NCBI GenBank assembly: GCA_937900425.1
Contig: CALCDT010000044.1
Coordinates: 1 to 10,453, forward strand
Reading direction: 5' to 3'
Origin: an uncultured Alphaproteobacteria bacterium
GTDB lineage: Bacteria > Pseudomonadota > Alphaproteobacteria > Rhizobiales > Pleomorphomonadaceae
DNA length: 10,453 bases
Of this stretch, positions 5,986 to 10,453 are shown in pieces. The notes under the pieces are model-generated. The model saw nothing but the letters and a program-made list of their open reading frames with translations. It ran no database searches and had not been told where the DNA came from. A program made the position numbers and the translations under genes. Within the stretch, counting starts at the first letter, position 1. Every line of letters begins with the position of its first letter.

Positions 5986-7860
5986 TCATTCCGCCGCTTC
6001 GAGCCGGATCCGACGCGGCGCCGGCTCGTCGACGGCGAGGTCGAGGATCGGCTTCAGCCGGGCGCGGCCGTTCTCGATCTCGAGCAGGCTGTCGTAGAAG
6101 GAGCGGCCGGTCTCGTCGAGCGGCGGGGTCGGCTCGTGCATGACGCTGATGACGATCGAGGCCGGGCAGCGCGCCTTGATCAGCGCGAGGAATCGGGTGC
6201 GGGCGGCCGGGTCGAGGGCGGCGGTCGCCTCGTCGAGGAACAGCACGTCGGGCCGGTGCAGCAGGATGCGGGCGAGGACGAGGCGCTGCTTCTGACCGCC
6301 GGAGAGGATGTCCTCCCAGCGCCGGCCGCGCCACTGGCCGTCGGCCAGCGCCTCGCAGAACTCGCCGAGCCCGGCGGCCGCGAGCACGGCGGCGATCTCG
6401 ACGTCGTTGAAGCGGCTCTCGTCGACCGGCAGCGCCACCAGCTGCTTGAGCGAGCACTGCGGCAGGCGGATCTCCTGGCAGGCGTAGAGCAGGCGGGCGC
6501 CTTCCGGGAACAGGACCTCGCCGCGGCCGTGGGCCCAGAGCCCGGCCAGCGCCTTGATCATCGACGACTTGCCGCAGCCCGACGGGCCCTTCACGAAGAC
6601 CCACTGGCCCGGCGAGAAGGCGAGACGGCCGGTCTCGAGGAAGGCCTCGTCGTGGCCCTGGTGCATCAGCTGCAGCTTGCGCACGGCGAGGCTGCCGTCC
6701 GCGTTGCGGCCGGTGTAGTCGAAGGCGCGCACGCCGGTCTCGGCGTAGAAGCCGTGGTCGTCCTGCACCGCTTCGATCGCGCCCGCGAGCTCGATGACGC
6801 GGCGGGCGTTGGCGCGCAGGTTGGCGATGTCCGGCATGACGTTGATCAGCCAGGAGCAGTTGTTGATCAGCGAACTGACCAGTTCCGACCCGGTGACGTA
6901 GGTCTTGAAGTCGACGCCGCCGGCCATGTAGCTCGGCAGCATCGGCAGGTAGGACACCACCTTGTCGGTGAGGAAGCCGTAGAGGCCGTGGAAGGAGAGG
7001 AACACCGAGGCGATGCGGTTCTTCTTTTCCCAGGTGTCGTCGATCGAGGCGTAGAGCGTTCCGTGGATCTTGGCCTGGACGCCCTCGCCGCGGGAGGCGG
7101 CGACCTGGAGCGAGCGGCGGGTCAGCGCGCTGAATTCGCCGCGATAGCTCGCCTCGTAGCTCTGCATCGCGACGTTGAGGCGCTCCATCACCTTGCCGAT
7201 CTTCAGGGCGATGAAGGTGTTGAGCGGCACGTAGGCGCCGACGACGACGAAGACCAGCACGATCGAGCCCCACTGGCCGAGGAATTCGAGGCCCTCGACC
7301 GCGGTGGTGGTCTCCATCAGCTTCTGGCCGACGAAGAAGACCGAGGTGACGACGGTGAGCAGGCCCATGGCGAGGCCGAGGGCGCCGCCGGTCATGTCCT
7401 TGACCGCGTCCTGGACGCGCTGGTCGATGTTGTCGGGCAGCCGGGTTCCGCCCGCCTCGGCTCCCGTTCCGCTCATCAGGTGGAAATAGGCGCGCCGCTC
7501 GCCGAGCAGGGCCTTGTTGAACTCGCCGTCGAGCCAGCGCCGCCACTTGCGGTGCATGGTGGTGGAGACGTAGTGCCGGATACCGACGAGGAGGAAGGAC
7601 TTCAGGGCGGCGAGGCCGACGAGGACGAGGCCGCTCGACAGCAGCCGGCCTTTCGCGACCTCGGTCTCGACGACGTGGAAGTTGACGATGGCGCTGATGA
7701 ATTCGCCGGAGGCTTCCGCGACCCAGACGCCGGACTTGCTCACCGCGGCTGTGAGGCAGGCGACGGCGATGGCCAGCGCCCAGGCCTCCGCCCAGCGCGC
7801 CGACGTCCACCAGGCGGTGAGCAGGCCGCGAAAGTTTCGCATGCCGGAGACTTGGGTCAC
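5986..7860 (-). CDS. ABC transporter with SbmA/BacA-type membrane domain fused to ATPase (BclA/YddA-like)
   Basis: A 624-residue half-transporter, probably working as a homodimer in the inner membrane. The N-terminal part (about 1-360) is a multi-helix membrane domain of the SbmA_BacA/ABC_membrane_2 type, with hydrophobic stretches near 28-45, 75-95, 160-180 and 197-215, and the diagnostic DNIDQRVQDAVKD (about 143-155). The ATPase half has Walker A GPSGCGKSS (425-433), Q-loop region YACQEIRLPQCSL, signature LSGGQKQR (519-526), Walker B VLFLDEA (539-545), and the switch His in VMHEP (H575), so it should hydrolyse ATP. Bradyrhizobium BclA and E. coli YddA share this design; BacA and SbmA lack the ATPase. 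Characterised relatives move peptides or very-long-chain lipids or vitamin B12. I chose the GTG at 7860 because GAGGAGAAG lies 5 bases upstream; the TTG at 7905 has no such site, and the ATG at 7842 would drop six residues. The cargo is unknown. Confidence 0.92.
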   Translation of the reverse strand: MTQVSGMRNFRGLLTAWWTSARWAEAWALAIAVACLTAAVSKSGVWVAEASGEFISAIVNFHVVETEVAKGRLLSSGLVLVGLAALKSFLLVGIRHYVSTTMHRKWRRWLDGEFNKALLGERRAYFHLMSGTGAEAGGTRLPDNIDQRVQDAVKDMTGGALGLAMGLLTVVTSVFFVGQKLMETTTAVEGLEFLGQWGSIVLVFVVVGAYVPLNTFIALKIGKVMERLNVAMQSYEASYRGEFSALTRRSLQVAASRGEGVQAKIHGTLYASIDDTWEKKNRIASVFLSFHGLYGFLTDKVVSYLPMLPSYMAGGVDFKTYVTGSELVSSLINNCSWLINVMPDIANLRANARRVIELAGAIEAVQDDHGFYAETGVRAFDYTGRNADGSLAVRKLQLMHQGHDEAFLETGRLAFSPGQWVFVKGPSGCGKSSMIKALAGLWAHGRGEVLFPEGARLLYACQEIRLPQCSLKQLVALPVDESRFNDVEIAAVLAAAGLGEFCEALADGQWRGRRWEDILSGGQKQRLVLARILLHRPDVLFLDEATAALDPAARTRFLALIKARCPASIVISVMHEPTPPLDETGRSFYDSLLEIENGRARLKPILDLAVDEPAPRRIRLEAAE

Positions 7861-7865
7861 CGGAG

Positions 7866-7874
7866 CTTCTCCTC
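7866..7874 (-). promoter_or_regulatory. Ribosome binding site that decides the ABC gene start
   Basis: On the minus strand GAGGAGAAG ends five bases before a GTG at 7860. This is the strongest Shine-Dalgarno match in the vicinity and favours GTG initiation over the in-frame TTG at 7905 or the ATG at 7842. Confidence 0.7.
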
Positions 7875-7949
7875 GAACCACGCGTCGTGCATTAGCACTT
7901 CGCAAACCATACGCCCCCAGAGCCGAGGCTGCGTGCCGATCCTGAACAA

Positions 7950-7957
7950 ATGGTTAA
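7950..7957 (-). promoter_or_regulatory. Candidate CtrA half-site TTAACCAT
   Basis: On the minus strand TTAACCAT matches the 8-base motif described for the alphaproteobacterial cell-cycle regulator CtrA. The full-site form TTAA-N7-TTAA is one base short (TTAA-CCATTTG-TTCA). It lies about 90 bp upstream of the ABC start, a sensible place for a regulator. A single 8-mer in an AT-rich patch is weak evidence. Confidence 0.25.
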
Positions 7958-8076
7958 AATTCTTCCGTCCCAAAAACGCATAATTCGAAACCCGAAGAAA
8001 AAACAGAACAAAAATGTCACAGTAGATCGTTCACTCCGACGAGCTTTCGCATGGATCGGAAGTGATTTTGATATCG

Positions 8077-8086
8077 CATTCGCGAA
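8077..8086. repeat. Perfect 10-bp palindrome ATTCGCGAAT
   Basis: A perfect palindrome within the AT-richer part of the non-coding region, about 220 bp upstream of the ABC start. It could be an operator for a dimeric regulator; a chance occurrence is also possible. Confidence 0.25.
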
Positions 8087-8332
8087 TTGTTTCCGTTGCG
8101 ACGCACAAAAGCCGCTCGAAATCCGGGTTATTGTTCGCGTCTATTCGACCTATGCGCGCCGCATGTCCGCTTCCGGTGCCGCGCGATCTTGCGCTGGTTG
8201 AGCGGACGGCGCGGCGGAACCGTGGCATTCCGGCATCACCACCCGGCAAAGCGTGCCGACCCGTCGCGGCCGCCGGCGCGTCGGATCTCCCTCGCCGCGC
8301 CGCAACGTCGGTCCCGCGGGCGCGAGAACGTG

Positions 8333-8357
8333 AAAAGGCCGGCGCAGGGCCGGCCTT
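8333..8357 (-). terminator. Rho-independent terminator of the DUF1989-GcvT gene
   Basis: On the minus strand the sequence forms a perfect 9-bp stem, AAGGCCGGC with GCCGGCCTT, around a 5-base loop (CCTGC), followed directly by T residues (the last two stem Ts plus two more). It starts 33 bases after the stop codon at 8391. This is the only strong intrinsic terminator in the window. It separates this gene from the ABC gene, which must therefore have its own promoter. Confidence 0.85.
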
Positions 8358-8390
8358 CCGATCGAGATTTCGTGGTGGAAAACGGAAGGA

Positions 8391-10453
8391 TCAGGACCGC
8401 GGGCGGGTCTTCTCCGGGTCGAAATGCGGGAAGGCGACGACCCGGGCCGGCAGGCGCTTCTGCTCGCCGTCGAGCTTGCCGATCTCGACCTCGGTGCCGA
8501 TGTCGGCGCAGGCGACGTCGAGCCGGGCGAGCGCGATGGTCTTCTTCAGGATCGGCGAGCGGGTGCCGCTGGTGACGACGCCGACCCGGGCGCGGCCGAC
8601 GTGGACGCAGTCGCCGTGGGAGGCGACGACGGCGCCGTCGATCTCGAGGCCGACCAGCTTGCGCGCCGGGTGGGCCTTGCGACGGATCAGCGCCTCGCGG
8701 CCGACGAAGTCGGCGTCCTTGGTCTTGAGCGGCACCGTGAAGCCGATGCCCGCCTCGAAGGGGTCGGTCTCGTCGGAGAAGTCGTAGCCGGCGAAGACGA
8801 GGCCGGCCTCGATGCGCACCATGTCGAGGGCGGCGAGCCCCATCGGCACGAGACCGCGCGGCGCACCGGCCTCGTAGACCGCGTCGAACACCGCCTTCGC
8901 GTCCTTGGGATGGCACCAGATCTCGTAGCCGAGTTCGCCGGTGTAGCCGGTGCGCGAGACGACGACCGGCTCCCCGGCCGGCCCGCCGAGGCGCCCGACC
9001 GTCAGCTTGAACCAGCCGAGTTCGGCGAGCGTCGGCCGGGCCGGCGCGGTCCAGATCACCTCGGCGAGGATCTCGCGGCTGAGCGGACCCTGGACGGCGA
9101 TGTTGTGGAGCTGGTCGCTCGACGAACGCACCAGCACCTTGAGCCCGAGCTCGGCGGCCTTCTCGCGCAGGGCGACGCCGCCGTAGTCGTCGCCGCCGAT
9201 CCAGCGGAAGTTGTCGTCGCCGAGGCGCATCAAGGTGCCGTCGTCGATCATGCCGCCGTGGGGGTGGCACATCGCCGAATAGACGACGTCGCCGACGGCG
9301 AGGCGGCGGACGTTGCGCGTCAGGCAGTGGTCGAGCAGGGCCTCGGCGTCGGGGCCGGTGACCTCGAACTTGCGCAGCGGCGACAGGTCCATCACCACCG
9401 CCTTCTCGCGGCAGGCCCAGTATTCGCCGAGGGCGCCGGTGGCGGGGAAATCCTTCGCCAGCCAGTAGCCGCGGTATTCGACGAAGTTGCGGGTGTGGGC
9501 GGCGAAGGAGGCGTGGAAGGCGGTCTCGCGGGTCATCTGCGGTTCGGCGTCCCTGGTCGGGCGGATGGCGACGGCGCGGGTGAATCTCTCCGCGCCCGAA
9601 TAGGTCCGCACGTGGATGTCGGTCGGGTTCCAGCCGTTGGCGGCGGTGGTGTCGTCGGGACAGGCCGACGAGACGCAGACGAGGTCGGTCAGCGCCCTGA
9701 GCAGCACGTAGTCGCCCGGCCGCGACCACGGCTCGTCGGCGATCATCTGGCCGTGGGCGTCGATCGCCGTGTTGAAGAAGAAGTTGGCGGCCATCCAGCC
9801 GGCGCGCGGGGCGACGCCGTGGCCGGCGAGGGCGCCGTTGAAATTGTCGCTGCAGTTGACGTGGCCGGGATAGCCGATGTCGTCGTAGTATTTCGCCGAG
9901 CAGGCGAGGGCGAAGGCGTCGTGGCGGCCGCAGGTGTCCTGCACCACCTCGACCAGCGGTTCCATGTCCTGGTCGTAGTATTTCGAATGCAGCCCGGGCA
10001 TCGGATAGGCCCCGCCCATCAGGGTGCGCGTCGTCGTGACGTCGAGCGGATGCTCGATGCCGCGGTCGAGCTTGCGGGCGGAGAAGCACTGGAAGTCGGT
10101 GCACTGGCGGCCGTCGACGTCGAGGATCTGGATGTAGTCGCCGGCGCGGACCAGATAGGCCCGGGCGGTCGAGGAGGCGATGCGCAGGTCGAGGACCGGG
10201 TCGGCCAGCGGGTCGGGCAGCGCGAAGCGGCCGGAGCCGCGCGGCCTCGCCCGCTCGACGAGGACCGTGACCGGCGTCGTGGTGTCGTGACCGTCGACCG
10301 CCATCGGCGCGCCCGGGGCGGCGACGATGACGACGCCCGCCGCCGCGACGACGAGGCTCGCCTCGTCGCCGGCCGGGGATGCCGCCCCGAACAGGACGAG
10401 CGCCCGGGCGGCGGCGAGGTCGAGGCGGCGGCGTTCGGCGGCGCGGCGCAGGC
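8391..10453 (-). CDS. DUF1989 (urea carboxylase-associated type) fused to GcvT-like aminomethyltransferase; N-terminus beyond the right edge
   Basis: Two domains in one chain. Counting from the Met at 10304, residues about 30-250 are a DUF1989 domain: GDYIQILDVDGRQCTDF (55-71), CGRHDAFALAC (125-135), NCSDNFNG (150-157), RPGDYVLLRALTDLVCVSSA (195-214), NGWNPTDIHV (223-232). Residues about 270-630 are GcvT-like: GGMIDDGTLMRL (350-361) with the conserved acidic pair, VQGPLSREIL (404-413), SRTGYTGELGYEIW (450-463), GLAALDMVRIEAGL (489-502), then a GcvT C-terminal barrel with VGVVTSGTRSPILKKTIAL. Characterised DUF1989 proteins (CgdA/CgdB) deiminate carboxyguanidine; GcvT-family enzymes transfer a one-carbon unit from a methylated amine to tetrahydrofolate. 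The combined reaction is unknown. The ATG at 10304 has no ribosome site and its frame stays open to 10453, coding a plausible protein (VVIVAAPGAP just before it), so I treat the gene as 5'-partial. A strong terminator follows. It is soluble, with no signal peptide visible. Confidence 0.88.
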   Translation of the reverse strand, partial: LRRAAERRRLDLAAARALVLFGAASPAGDEASLVVAAAGVVIVAAPGAPMAVDGHDTTTPVTVLVERARPRGSGRFALPDPLADPVLDLRIASSTARAYLVRAGDYIQILDVDGRQCTDFQCFSARKLDRGIEHPLDVTTTRTLMGGAYPMPGLHSKYYDQDMEPLVEVVQDTCGRHDAFALACSAKYYDDIGYPGHVNCSDNFNGALAGHGVAPRAGWMAANFFFNTAIDAHGQMIADEPWSRPGDYVLLRALTDLVCVSSACPDDTTAANGWNPTDIHVRTYSGAERFTRAVAIRPTRDAEPQMTRETAFHASFAAHTRNFVEYRGYWLAKDFPATGALGEYWACREKAVVMDLSPLRKFEVTGPDAEALLDHCLTRNVRRLAVGDVVYSAMCHPHGGMIDDGTLMRLGDDNFRWIGGDDYGGVALREKAAELGLKVLVRSSSDQLHNIAVQGPLSREILAEVIWTAPARPTLAELGWFKLTVGRLGGPAGEPVVVSRTGYTGELGYEIWCHPKDAKAVFDAVYEAGAPRGLVPMGLAALDMVRIEAGLVFAGYDFSDETDPFEAGIGFTVPLKTKDADFVGREALIRRKAHPARKLVGLEIDGAVVASHGDCVHVGRARVGVVTSGTRSPILKKTIALARLDVACADIGTEVEIGKLDGEQKRLPARVVAFPHFDPEKTRPRS

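Larger units (their letters stand above)
7861..8332. other. Long non-coding stretch upstream of the ABC gene, with an AT-rich core
   Basis: About 470 bp lie between the terminator of the DUF1989-GcvT gene and the ABC start, unusually long for this compact window. Positions 7941-8040 are only about 39% GC by hand count, against roughly 70% around them. The short frames here have no ribosome site, no recognisable domain, and no codon bias like the neighbours. It probably contains the ABC promoter and upstream regulatory sites. I see no tRNA or known riboswitch; a small RNA cannot be excluded. Confidence 0.6.

Noticed and set aside
6136..7983. A 615-codon open frame on the + strand, antisense to the ABC transporter
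   Set aside because: The opposite strand carries all ABC ATPase motifs; this frame is a compositional shadow.
7950..8249. Small open frames in the intergenic region (83 codons on +, 72 codons on -)
   Set aside because: No ribosome binding site, no recognisable domain or hydrophobic pattern, and composition follows the local AT-rich DNA. A real small protein cannot be fully excluded.
1..10453. Defence island, toxin-antitoxin, phage, transposon, CRISPR or tRNA signatures
   Set aside because: I looked for transposase, integrase, recombinase and toxin motifs, regularly spaced repeats and tRNA T-loop signatures on both strands and found none; the gene content looks chromosomal.

Overview
The window is very GC-rich DNA (roughly 70% by eye) with tightly packed, long coding regions. 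The best-preserved marker is the N-terminal half of DNA polymerase I, which has an alphaproteobacterial look. An HWE/HisKA_2-type histidine kinase, a PF10091 (GH144-like) glucanase, a BacA/BclA-type ABC exporter-fold transporter and a DUF1989-GcvT fusion all fit Hyphomicrobiales (rhizobia-like or Pleomorphomonas/Methylobrevis-like). The genus guess is inference only. I see no insertion sequence, phage gene, CRISPR array, tRNA or rRNA.

Layout, left to right. 1-1047 (-): 5' part of polA, running off the left edge. 1112-2371 (-): standalone GH144-like glucoamylase-family protein. 2416-4674 (-): GH3 beta-glucosidase. These three genes read leftward (GH3, GH144, polA). The first two are 44 bp apart and look like an operon; polA may have its own promoter. 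4675-4835: divergent intergenic region with inverted repeats. 4836-5912 (+): soluble PAS-HWE-like histidine kinase, the only rightward gene. 5986-7860 (-): SbmA/BacA-type membrane domain fused to an ABC ATPase, convergent with the kinase. 7861-8390: a 530-bp non-coding stretch with a markedly AT-rich core; at its right end is a clear rho-independent terminator for the next gene. 8391-10453 (-): DUF1989 domain fused to a GcvT-like folate-dependent aminomethyltransferase, whose N-terminus lies beyond the right edge.

How the genes may work together. Neither the GH144-like enzyme nor the GH3 enzyme has a signal peptide, so they probably act in sequence in the cytoplasm. A plausible substrate is beta-1,2-glucan: the first enzyme would release short sophoro-oligosaccharides and the GH3 would take them to glucose. 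Hyphomicrobiales commonly make cyclic beta-1,2-glucan, so recycling or scavenging is plausible but not proven. The divergent kinase could sense a cytoplasmic cue, but no response regulator is visible. The ABC transporter and the DUF1989-GcvT gene look like independent units. The most unusual protein is the DUF1989-GcvT fusion: it joins a domain whose known members deiminate carboxyguanidine to a one-carbon transfer domain.
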